From Planctomycetaceae bacterium (GTDB taxonomy: Bacteria > Planctomycetota > Planctomycetia > Pirellulales > UBA1268), in the NCBI GenBank assembly GCA_947464585.1, contig CANHYS010000205.1:1-5317 (forward strand): a stretch of 5,317 nt of DNA, given 5' to 3'. The notes below the pieces were generated by a model that had not been told where the DNA came from, did not search any database, and saw only the letters and a program-made list of their open reading frames with translations. Each line of letters starts with the position of its first letter. The first letter of the stretch is position 1. A program made the translations under genes and the position numbers. This document shows positions 1 through 5,317 of the stretch, in pieces.

Positions 1-1497
1 ACCTGCTTCGACCAACGGCTCTGGCCACTCAAGGTGGCGGCAGCAGGCCTCGTGGGGCCGCCGTTCCAACTGCCGATCGTGCCTCCGGCCGGCACCGTGG
101 CCGTGCTCTCACTGGCGATCGAGACGCTTTCCAGCGACGTCCGCGTCGGCCAGATGCCGCTCGAATCGTTGCGGCTGCATCTCCATGCCGAGGCGGGGCA
201 GGCGATGTTCGAACTCTACGAACTGCTGCTCACGAGATGCCTGGGTGTGGTGATCGCCGACGGCCCCACCGACCCCCAGGCCGTGGTGCTGCCACGTGAC
301 CGGCTGGTGGCCGCCGGGTTTGACCCGGCCGATGCGGCCATTCCCGATGATCCGCGGAGCTTTTCCGGCTACCGGCTCCTGTCGGAATTTTTCGCGCTCC
401 CGCAGAAGTTCCTGTTCGTCGATTTGAAGGGGCTCACGCCGCAGGTGATCGGACGGATCGGCAGGACGATGCACGTGTCGATCCTGCTCTCGGCCACCAG
501 CCGCGAACTGGAGCGGGTGTTGTCGCCCCGCGCGATCCGACTGGGCTGCACCCCGATCGTGAACCTCTTCACTCAGCAGCTCGACCCCATGCGGATCGAC
601 GGAGCGCGGAGTGAATACTGCATCACGCCCGATGCCCGTCGCCCACGGGCGGTGGAGGTCTATTCCATCGAGTCCGTGCAGGCCGGGCCGGCGGGCGATG
701 AGCCCGTGGACGTGCTGCCGTTCTACGCCGTGGCGTCTGTCGCCGAAACACAGTCGGCTGCGGCCGTCGGATCGCGGCGGCGGCTGCGGTGGCTGGCCTC
801 CCGGCGGACGCATCGCGAGCCACGGCCTGATGGTGTGACCGACGCCGCCACCGACACCTGGCTCTCGCTCGTGGACGAGGCCGGCGGGCCCGCCGCCGTG
901 GCCGACCTCATCGTTCACTCGAGGGCCGTGTGCACCAACCGCAATCTGCCCGCGCGATTGCCGTTCGCCGTGGGGCGGCCGCGGCTGACACTGCCAGACG
1001 GCCAGGGGCCGGTGGGCACGGTCACCTGCCTGACGCGGCCCACGCGGCCGCTGCGAACGCTGCCCGGCCGAGGCGCCGCGTGGCGGATCATCTCGCACCT
1101 CTCGCTCAATCACCTCTCGCTTGCCGACGCGGGCGATGGCCGCGCCCCGCAGGCCCTGCGGGAGATGCTCCGGCTCTATCTGCTCGACGACCTCGACGAC
1201 TACGACCAGAAGCAGCGATGGATTCAGGGCATCGTCGGCGTGTCGAGCCGCCGTGTGGCAGCGAGGGTCGGGGAACGCGGCGGCGTCTGCCAAGGTGTAG
1301 AGATTCGCCTCGAGCTCGACGAGGAGCGATTTTCTGACGGGGCGGCCTACCTCTTCTCCAGCGTGATTGACCGGTTCCTCGGAGCCTGGGTGAACATCAA
1401 TGCGTTCACGCGGCTGGTCTCCACGTCGCGGGAGAGGGAGAGCCGGCGGGAGCAGTGGATCTGGCCGCCGCGGGCCGGAGGCAGGGTGCTCGCATGA
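1..1497 (+). CDS. tssF: T6SS baseplate subunit TssF (ImpG/VasA), 5'-partial
   Basis: TssF is a wedge protein of the cytoplasmic type VI secretion baseplate. It pairs with TssG and, with TssE and TssK, supports assembly of the contractile sheath. The frame is open from base 1, giving 498 visible residues. The family usually has about 590-620, so roughly the first 100-120 residues lie outside the window; the GTG at 34 is internal, not the start. Family-typical blocks, numbered from the first visible codon, are GYRLLSEFFALPQKFLF with VDLKGL after it (about 123-145), CTPIVNLF, a repeated HLSLNHLSL (366-374), YDQKQRWIQGIVGVSSR (from 401), and a C-terminal stretch (about 431-473) containing ELDEERFSDGAAYLFSSV, then FLGAWVNINAF. 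No signal peptide or membrane segment is visible, as expected for a cytoplasmic baseplate part. The stop TGA overlaps the tssG start (ATGA), which suggests translational coupling. The identity is recognised from motif memory and is strong. Confidence 0.95.
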   Translation, partial: TCFDQRLWPLKVAAAGLVGPPFQLPIVPPAGTVAVLSLAIETLSSDVRVGQMPLESLRLHLHAEAGQAMFELYELLLTRCLGVVIADGPTDPQAVVLPRDRLVAAGFDPADAAIPDDPRSFSGYRLLSEFFALPQKFLFVDLKGLTPQVIGRIGRTMHVSILLSATSRELERVLSPRAIRLGCTPIVNLFTQQLDPMRIDGARSEYCITPDARRPRAVEVYSIESVQAGPAGDEPVDVLPFYAVASVAETQSAAAVGSRRRLRWLASRRTHREPRPDGVTDAATDTWLSLVDEAGGPAAVADLIVHSRAVCTNRNLPARLPFAVGRPRLTLPDGQGPVGTVTCLTRPTRPLRTLPGRGAAWRIISHLSLNHLSLADAGDGRAPQALREMLRLYLLDDLDDYDQKQRWIQGIVGVSSRRVAARVGERGGVCQGVEIRLELDEERFSDGAAYLFSSVIDRFLGAWVNINAFTRLVSTSRERESRREQWIWPPRAGGRVLA

Positions 1498-2702
1498 GTG
1501 ACGACGCTGCGGTCGGCCCGACCTCCGTCGAGAGCCAGACGCCCGCCGACAAGCAGGCAGCCGGGAGCCATGTGCCCAAGCATCCCGTCTTGGAGCGGCT
1601 CTATGCCGAGCCACAGCGGTTTGAACTGTTTCAGGCGGTGCGGCTCCTGTTTGCGGAGGCGGTCGAGGAGGCTGCGTCGGTCGGCGCGCCGGCCCCGCCG
1701 ATCATTGGAAGCCGGGAGAGCCACAACGCGTCGCGGGGTGCCTTGCGTTTTCATTCGTCCCCGACACTCGGGTTTCCCCAGGGAGCGATCACCGCGATCC
1801 GCCGCGATCCGCCATCCGAGGCAGCGGGCGATGGGGCCGTTGGCCACACGCATCTTGATCTCGCCTGCTTCGGGATGATCGGCCCAGCCGGCACGCTGCC
1901 CCGTCACTATTCATCGCTCGTCGTGGAGCGGTATCGGCGGTTTCGCGACACGACGCTCCGCGAGTTTCTCGATATCTTCGTGCAGCGGATGATGGCATTC
2001 CTCTGCCGCGCGTGGGCAAAGTATCGTCCCGCCTTGCAGCAGGAAATGACTGCCTTCACCGGCCAGGGGGTGTGGTGGGACGAGGCGGCCGAGGCCCCTC
2101 GCGACCCGGTGACTGCAACGGTGGCGTCGCTCGTCGGCCTGGGCGGCAAGGGGCTTTCGCACCGGCTTGCTGCCAGCGACGACATTGTGTTGCGGCACGC
2201 AGCCCATTTTTCCCGACAGCCGCGGTCGGCCGAGTCGCTGGAGCGCCTGCTCCGCGACGTCTACCGCGTGCCGGTGCGGGTGGAACAGTTCGTGGGGCGT
2301 TGGCTGGAATTGGAACAGCCCGATCAGACGGCACTGGCGAGCCGCGACAGGCCCGAGGGGCTCAATGCCCGCCTGGGCATCGATGCGATCGCGGGCCGCC
2401 GCGTCTGGGACGTCGAGTCGACGTTTGAAGTGGCCGTGGGTCCGCTCTCGGCAGCCGACTTTCGGTCGAGGCTGCCCGGCACTGAGCGACTGGCAGCACT
2501 GGGCGATCTGCTGCGGCTCTATGCGGGGCCGCAGTACGAGATTCGCGTGCGGCTGGTGCTCGCAGCCGACGCCGTGCCGCGGTGCCAGCTTGGCGGCGAC
2601 GAACAAGCGACTGCCCTATCGGGATCGCGGCTCGGCTGGACGACCTGGCTCGGCGGCGGCCCGCCGCACGATCGCGGCGACGCGATGTTTGCCGTCGCAT
2701 AG
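1494..2702 (+). CDS. tssG: T6SS baseplate subunit TssG (ImpH/VasB)
   Basis: TssG is the second wedge protein of the T6SS baseplate and forms a complex with TssF. The frame opens further upstream, but the ATG at 1494 (MSDDAAVG) is preferred. It gives the classic 4-bp ATGA overlap with tssF and has GGAGG at 1477-1481 and AGGG at 1483-1486 ahead of it. The product is 402 aa, somewhat longer than many TssG proteins (about 330-370), because of a polar N-terminal extension of about 30 residues. Family blocks are FELFQAVRLL (43-52), LRFHSSPTLGFPQGAI (84-99), FGMIGPAGTLPRHYSSLV (126-143) followed by a region with FLDIFVQRMMAFLCRAW (158-174), VASLVGLGGKGLSHRL (210-225), VEQFVGRWLEL (263-273), RLGIDAIAGRRVWD (293-306) and a C-terminal SRLGWTTWLGG (378-388). 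It is probably co-transcribed with tssF. No further T6SS gene follows on this strand, so it ends the visible T6SS unit. Confidence 0.95.
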   Translation: MSDDAAVGPTSVESQTPADKQAAGSHVPKHPVLERLYAEPQRFELFQAVRLLFAEAVEEAASVGAPAPPIIGSRESHNASRGALRFHSSPTLGFPQGAITAIRRDPPSEAAGDGAVGHTHLDLACFGMIGPAGTLPRHYSSLVVERYRRFRDTTLREFLDIFVQRMMAFLCRAWAKYRPALQQEMTAFTGQGVWWDEAAEAPRDPVTATVASLVGLGGKGLSHRLAASDDIVLRHAAHFSRQPRSAESLERLLRDVYRVPVRVEQFVGRWLELEQPDQTALASRDRPEGLNARLGIDAIAGRRVWDVESTFEVAVGPLSAADFRSRLPGTERLAALGDLLRLYAGPQYEIRVRLVLAADAVPRCQLGGDEQATALSGSRLGWTTWLGGGPPHDRGDAMFAVA

Positions 2703-2728
2703 GCCGCAGCAGGCGAACCTCTGCGGCC
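2702..2728. terminator. Stem-loop between convergent tssG and the HEPN remnant
   Basis: GGCCGCAG (2702-2709) and CTGCGGCC (2721-2728) form a perfect 8-bp GC-rich stem with an 11-nt loop. The stem starts on the last base of the tssG stop codon and ends 21 bases before the end of the convergent minus-strand gene. There is no T-run on either side, so it is not a canonical intrinsic terminator. It could still be a transcript-end stabiliser or a weak bidirectional terminator between the two converging units. The stem is seen directly; the role is inferred from position. Confidence 0.5.
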
Positions 2729-2749
2729 AGGAAGTACAGGCTTCACCAG

Positions 2750-2977
2750 CTATCCAAGTTCGTCGCCATATTGTTGGCGGACCGTCTCGAGGAACGACCG
2801 GCACCAGCTGTCGAAGCCATCGACGCAGTGGGCTGCGTTCTCGGCGGCAGCCGTGACGCGGACGGGATCGAGGTCGAGGTCGTAGGCATGGCGAAACAGA
2901 TGCTGAAACCCCTTCAGTTCGCGGACGTCTCGAACCGCGTCAGTGCTATGCGATCCATCGTTCGCCGCTCCCTTCGA
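2750..2977 (-). pseudogene. HepT-like HEPN ribonuclease toxin, C-terminal remnant
   Basis: Reading the minus strand from after a TGA (2978-2980) to a TAG (2750-2752) gives a 75-residue open frame with no ATG, GTG or TTG start. Its central part, RELKGFQHLFRHAYDLDLDP, matches the catalytic C-terminal region of HepT-like HEPN toxins, which are RNases normally held in check by an MNT nucleotidyltransferase that modifies the tyrosine of Rx4HxY. Such proteins are usually well over 100 residues. Here the N-terminal helices (roughly 60-90 residues) are missing, and the frame merges directly into the end of the upstream MNT gene. The motif has His (2888-2890) and Tyr (2882-2884), but the expected Arg is Gln (CAG, 2903-2905), one transition from CGG. 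Truncation, lack of a start and loss of the Arg together indicate a non-functional toxin. The assignment comes from motif recall, not a search. Confidence 0.65.
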
Positions 2978-3272
2978 TCACGGGCCTCAGGCGAGTGCGG
3001 TCGATGAGGCAGACGTCCACCTCGCGACCCACGTCCGCGGAGAGCAGGCTTTGGAGATACTCGAGAGTCATTCCGGCCGGCAGCGATTCGAGCGCCACAT
3101 CGACATCGGACCACTCATGAAATCGGCCAGGCTTGACGAGCGAGCCGTAGACCCACACCACCGTGCCCGGGACATGCCGGGCCAAGGCGGTGCGGAGAAG
3201 ATCACGGGTGCGATCGGCAAGGATCGCATCATCGCGGCGTCGCCGTTCACGTTCTGAAGCCAATATCCACAT
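2946..3272 (-). CDS. MNT-type nucleotidyltransferase (putative antitoxin of a HEPN/MNT pair)
   Basis: A 108-aa protein of the minimal nucleotidyltransferase fold. In intact HEPN/MNT modules such proteins transfer AMP to the HEPN toxin and neutralise it. The visible active-site pattern is VYGSLVKPGRFHEWSDVDVA, with G43-S44, D56 and D58 as the metal-binding pair and a third acidic residue D86 in REVDVCLID. All three acidic positions are present, so it looks catalytically competent. Its length fits stand-alone MNT proteins (about 95-110 aa). The ATG at 3272 is chosen: GAGGAG lies upstream, though about 16 nt away, which is long. A TTG at 3308 in the same frame would add 12 residues and is the alternative. 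The gene overlaps the truncated HEPN frame downstream and converges on tssG. With its partner broken it may be an orphan antitoxin or a relic. Confidence 0.82.
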   Translation of the reverse strand: MWILASERERRRRDDAILADRTRDLLRTALARHVPGTVVWVYGSLVKPGRFHEWSDVDVALESLPAGMTLEYLQSLLSADVGREVDVCLIDRTRLRPVIEGSGERWIA

Positions 3273-3427
3273 AGTCGCGGAGTACGCTCTCCTCGGTCGG
3301 CGAACCAACTCACCCCGCGTCCCTCGCGCAGCTCATTCCCGAGCCGTGACAAAGCCGCGAACAAAACTGTCGGTCACCCCGCGTGGGAAGACTCCAAAAG
3401 GCAGTGATCCCTAGTCTAACTATTTTT

Positions 3428-3440
3428 GGTGGCTGGCACC
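3428..3440. repeat. GGTGGCTGGCACC semi-palindrome flanked by T-runs
   Basis: The 13-mer GGTGGCTGGCACC has 4-bp complementary ends (GGTG/CACC), with TTTTT before it (3423-3427) and TTT after it (3441-3443). I recall closely similar GGTxxCTGxCACCTTTT motifs as a recurrent intergenic element in planctomycete and some other environmental genomes, sometimes associated with REP-type (Y1) transposases. That is memory, not a search. Only one copy occurs in this window, so its repeat status is an inference. Confidence 0.35.
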
Positions 3441-3445
3441 TTTCT

Positions 3446-3462
3446 GGCCCGCGCCGCGGGCC
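3446..3462. repeat. Perfect 8+8 bp inverted repeat (all G/C)
   Basis: GGCCCGCG (3446-3453) and CGCGGGCC (3455-3462) are exact reverse complements separated by one C. As RNA the innermost pairs would have to open to form a loop, so this may be a DNA-level palindrome (protein site or repeat) rather than a simple hairpin. It lies just right of the GGTGGCTGGCACC motif, so the two may belong to one element. Confidence 0.5.
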
Positions 3463-3502
3463 GCGGTGAGGCTTGCACGGCGATTAAGGCAGAGGATAAA
3501 CT

Positions 3503-3543
3503 GCCGCCGGTTGCGGCCCGCGGGGCGAGATGCAACCGGCCGC
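3503..3543. repeat. Long nested stem-loop, 12-bp arms with one mismatch
   Basis: GCCGCCGGTTGC (3503-3514) pairs with GCAACCGGCCGC (3532-3543) at 11 of 12 positions, and the central 9 bp (CCGGTTGC plus the adjoining C) are perfect. The 17-nt interior contains a second small stem, GCCC (3516-3519) with GGGC (3523-3526) around a GCG triloop. No T-tract follows, so it is not a standard terminator. It could be a REP/mobile-element end, part of a small structured RNA, or a leader element of the gene at 3674. The structure is seen directly; the function is unknown. Confidence 0.5.
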
Positions 3544-3647
3544 ATTGAACGCATGCTTGCGGCGATCGTTCCCTCGCACCGGTAGAGATAATGCGCTCAT
3601 TGATGGAAGCGCCAGCGCAGATTCGTTGAGATGATCATATCACACAC

Positions 3648-3661
3648 GCGACAAGCGTCGC
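3648..3661 (+). promoter_or_regulatory. Small hairpin immediately before the ribosome binding site of the 494-aa gene
   Basis: GCGAC (3648-3652) and GTCGC (3657-3661) form a 5-bp stem with an AAGC loop. It ends two bases before the AGGGGA Shine-Dalgarno (3664-3669), which sits only about 4 nt from the ATG at 3674. A stem this close to the ribosome site could affect translation, or it could be an operator half-site pair. It is short enough to arise by chance, so the call is tentative. Confidence 0.25.
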
Positions 3662-3673
3662 CTAGGGGATCTC

Positions 3674-5158
3674 ATGAGCGATAAATTCCTTAAATGCTAT
3701 TCCTATGATGTTGCTAGCCCCACCCTAGACGACCTTACGAAGTACATTCCCATAATCGAACACAATGTACTCGGCAAGGACCCAATAATGAAGAGGCAGC
3801 TTGTAATCACCAGCGATCAACTCAAATTTGAGAAAGATGTGGGGCGTCATGGGACAGACCGGCTTAGAGTCCTCATTGATGGAATCCGCACGAGCAATCC
3901 GTACAACTACCGCGAAAGGTATCAACAAGATGCCCGGACACCACGCCCTTGGGTTTCTAGTAACTTCCACTTGGTCGACAGGATATTTAGATATTTCTTA
4001 AACTGGCTTAACAGTTCCGGCTATAGATACGTTGGGAATCCTGTCGACCTAACAAACATTTGCGAATCTAGTGTTTTCGACACTCTGATCCAAGGAGGCG
4101 CTAAAGCCAACGTCCTTTACAATCCGATCGAATCAAGTGGAAATTGCCAAAACGTTGCGAACGGGTTCGCGATGGCTCTCGTGTGCTTGGGCGTCCCGGT
4201 ATCCGCTGTGAAAACTGTTTATATTGGTCCCGACCCTGGTACGGCTGCTGCCGTATTCGCGTACGTAGGTGCGAAGGCTTCCCGCAGCGGTGCCGTACTT
4301 TATCAAACGGCGGTGCGCAATCGAAACGAGTATCGGTCAAGGGTTATGACCGCAGAACGCGAGGACTTTGTGGCCGTGCCTGGCGGCGAAATAGACAACC
4401 CGTTTGGTAATCACTGGGTAGTCAAGGCACATGGCACCCTGTGGGACGGCAACTACGCCTGTCGCTATGACGAACCATCGGAGGTGTGTGAGGCATATTC
4501 CTCTGTGCAGTTGCAAGGTAGATTTATCGGCGATTCCGTGGCGTTTATTGAACCGCTGGGCAAATCCGTCGGAAATTTCTTAGAGGTATCAAAAGCGCCC
4601 GCCACGTTGGCCGCCGAGATCAAAAGAGTGACGGGACATAACGACGGCCAGGTGTATATTCTGTTGAAGCCTAATGACCCCGCGTTGCAAGTCGATGTGA
4701 TCTCCGACAAAGTCACGAACACGAAAACTGTGCCGTTACGAGTGGCCCGCGAATGGGGCTACGTGGTCCCGACAGGCTGGGAAAGAGCGAATGAGCAGGC
4801 GGGGGAGTTCGTCAAGAACGCAGTCGCAGATGCCATCGTAAACTACCGCAACGGCACAAGTTTTTGGAATTCAAAGTCGGCTGAAACGGATGCGTTTCTG
4901 AAGAGCGCGGTCAAGTGGATCGGTGCTGACGATGCTCGGTGCAAATCGGTAAGGGCGAAGTTTTTCGAAAAGGATGATTTGACCGGGGTTTATAAGTTGC
5001 CGGAACACCCCATGTACCAGAATCTTTACTATGTGCTCGGCTTCGATCCGACGGGCGAGTTCGCGGTGCCAAAGAGTATCGTCGGGCAGCGGCTCCGTGG
5101 ATTTCTCCTGAACGCATTCAAGGTGCCGGCTCATATCAAGGCAACGGCAGGTGCGTAG
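3674..5158 (+). CDS. Uncharacterised 494-aa protein with a transglutaminase-like Cys-His-Asp pattern
   Basis: I do not recognise the family. The ATG at 3674 follows AGGGGA (3664-3669), and an in-frame TGA at 3632 rules out a much longer start. No signal peptide or membrane helix is evident, so a cytosolic protein is expected unless a dedicated system exports it. The segment SSGNCQNVANGFAMALVCLG (154-173) resembles the catalytic-Cys helix of transglutaminase-like enzymes (GxCxxxAxxF, then L..LG.P). GNHWVVKAHGTLWDGNYACR (245-264) resembles the following His and Asp strands (HxxV..., then W.D). Candidate triad: C158, H247, D258. This suggests a cysteine protease, transferase or deamidase fold in the middle third. 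The N-terminal ~150 and C-terminal ~200 residues show no domain I can name. Codon use and GC are clearly lower than in tssF/tssG, pointing to a different origin. The T6SS neighbours allow an effector hypothesis, but no PAAR, VgrG, MIX or immunity gene is visible. Confidence 0.75.
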   Translation: MSDKFLKCYSYDVASPTLDDLTKYIPIIEHNVLGKDPIMKRQLVITSDQLKFEKDVGRHGTDRLRVLIDGIRTSNPYNYRERYQQDARTPRPWVSSNFHLVDRIFRYFLNWLNSSGYRYVGNPVDLTNICESSVFDTLIQGGAKANVLYNPIESSGNCQNVANGFAMALVCLGVPVSAVKTVYIGPDPGTAAAVFAYVGAKASRSGAVLYQTAVRNRNEYRSRVMTAEREDFVAVPGGEIDNPFGNHWVVKAHGTLWDGNYACRYDEPSEVCEAYSSVQLQGRFIGDSVAFIEPLGKSVGNFLEVSKAPATLAAEIKRVTGHNDGQVYILLKPNDPALQVDVISDKVTNTKTVPLRVAREWGYVVPTGWERANEQAGEFVKNAVADAIVNYRNGTSFWNSKSAETDAFLKSAVKWIGADDARCKSVRAKFFEKDDLTGVYKLPEHPMYQNLYYVLGFDPTGEFAVPKSIVGQRLRGFLLNAFKVPAHIKATAGA

Positions 5159-5189
5159 GAGTACAAGTTGCGACTTAACGGGAGACACC

Positions 5190-5317
5190 ATGATGTCAAA
5201 GCAGAGAGAAATCACGTTTCGTGGAGTGACGCATGCCCTTGGTGGAGATGCTGTCTCCGTGGGCGATCCCGCGCTCGACTTTCGGCTCTGGTACTTCAAC
5301 AAGGGCGATGGAGGGGG
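5190..5317 (+). CDS. Thiol peroxidase-like (Tpx/peroxiredoxin) protein, 3'-partial
   Basis: An open frame begins at ATG-ATG (5190 and 5193) and runs off the window end after about 42 residues. GGGAG (5180-5184) precedes it; spacing favours the second ATG (8 nt after GGAG) over the first (5 nt). The N terminus ITFRGVTHALGGDAVSVGDP, followed by ALDFRLW, follows the Tpx pattern TxxGxPxxLxGxxxxVGDxAPDFxL. Tpx reduces alkyl and lipid hydroperoxides with thioredoxin. The peroxidatic Cys lies beyond the window, so neither activity nor subfamily can be verified, and no symbol is given. It starts 31 bases after the 494-aa gene with no terminator between them, so co-transcription is possible. Confidence 0.6.
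   Translation, partial: MMSKQREITFRGVTHALGGDAVSVGDPALDFRLWYFNKGDGG

Larger units (their letters stand above)
3273..3673. other. Intergenic region with several inverted repeats
   Basis: About 400 bases lie between the divergently oriented MNT gene (-) and the 494-aa gene (+). I see no convincing coding region. Short frames overlapping the MNT gene here show no recognisable family. The left part is GC-rich and carries a GGTGGCTGGCACC motif and two inverted repeats, listed separately. From about 3590 rightward the DNA becomes AT-richer, like the gene that follows. A GATAAT at 3587-3592 could be a -10 box for the rightward gene, with a poor -35 candidate (GATCGT, 3564-3569) 17 bases upstream. 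This is weak and I do not list it as a promoter. Both flanking genes must have their promoters here, unless the region also contains an unrecognised RNA. Confidence 0.6.

Noticed and set aside
109..1614. A 501-aa open frame on the minus strand opposite tssF
   Set aside because: It is rich in Arg, Pro, Gly and His, as expected of antisense frames in GC-rich coding DNA, has no recognisable domain, and lies opposite an unmistakable TssF.
1911..2606. A 231-aa minus-strand open frame opposite tssG
   Set aside because: Low-complexity antisense composition and no family match; the plus strand is clearly TssG.
2943..3257. A 104-aa plus-strand frame opposite the MNT gene
   Set aside because: It lies entirely antisense to a nucleotidyltransferase with all its active-site residues; no motif of its own.
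3068..3364. A 98-aa minus-strand frame overlapping the start of the MNT gene in another frame
   Set aside because: Its first ~40 residues look protein-like, but no family is recognisable, and the rest runs out of frame through the MNT coding region. Not enough to call a gene.
3557..3592. Possible sigma-70 promoter TTGCGG ... GATAAT upstream of the 494-aa gene
   Set aside because: The spacer is about 24 nt, far from the usual 16-18. The correctly spaced alternative -35 (GATCGT) is poor. Mentioned only in the intergenic entry.
4871..5302. A 143-aa minus-strand frame opposite the end of the 494-aa gene
   Set aside because: It is antisense to two plus-strand genes with ribosome binding sites and has no recognisable domain.
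1..5317. CRISPR array, tRNA or rRNA genes, or an insertion sequence with transposase
   Set aside because: I saw no regularly spaced direct repeats, no tRNA-like cloverleaf or CCA end, no conserved rRNA segments and no transposase motifs.

Overview
The window looks like a chromosomal segment of a GC-rich Gram-negative bacterium. The left half carries baseplate genes of a type VI secretion system (T6SS). The phylum cannot be fixed from the sequence. A planctomycete-like origin is a guess, resting on the high GC, the style of the TssF/TssG proteins and a GGTGGCTGGCACC motif that I recall from such genomes.

Layout. Positions 1-1497 (+) are the 3' part of tssF, which is open from base 1 and so starts outside the window. 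Positions 1494-2702 (+) are tssG, which overlaps tssF by the ATGA quartet and is probably translationally coupled to it. Together they encode the wedge proteins of the T6SS baseplate. A perfect 8-bp inverted repeat (2702-2728) begins on the last base of the tssG stop codon and marks the end of this T6SS transcription unit. Facing it on the minus strand is a two-gene toxin-antitoxin-like module. It has an intact MNT-type nucleotidyltransferase (2946-3272), followed by only the C-terminal half of a HepT-like HEPN toxin (2750-2977). That remnant has no start codon, and the Arg of its Rx4HxY motif is Gln, so the toxin side looks dead.

Positions 3273-3673 are non-coding as far as I can tell. They hold a short semi-palindrome, a perfect 8+8 inverted repeat, a longer 12+12 nested stem-loop and a small hairpin just ahead of the next ribosome binding site. 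Around 3590 the base composition drops, and the next gene (3674-5158, +, 494 aa) differs clearly from the T6SS genes in codon use. I do not recognise its family. It does have a Cys-His-Asp arrangement (C158, H247, D258) in contexts resembling the transglutaminase-like/papain-like fold, so it may be a cysteine hydrolase, transferase or deamidase. Its position beside a T6SS locus makes a secreted effector one possibility among several. A final gene, cut by the window end (5190-5317, +), has an N terminus resembling thiol peroxidase (Tpx) or another peroxiredoxin.

Overall, this is the edge of a T6SS locus, followed by an accessory patch (decayed HEPN/MNT module, structured intergenic DNA, compositionally distinct orphan gene), then apparently a housekeeping redox gene.
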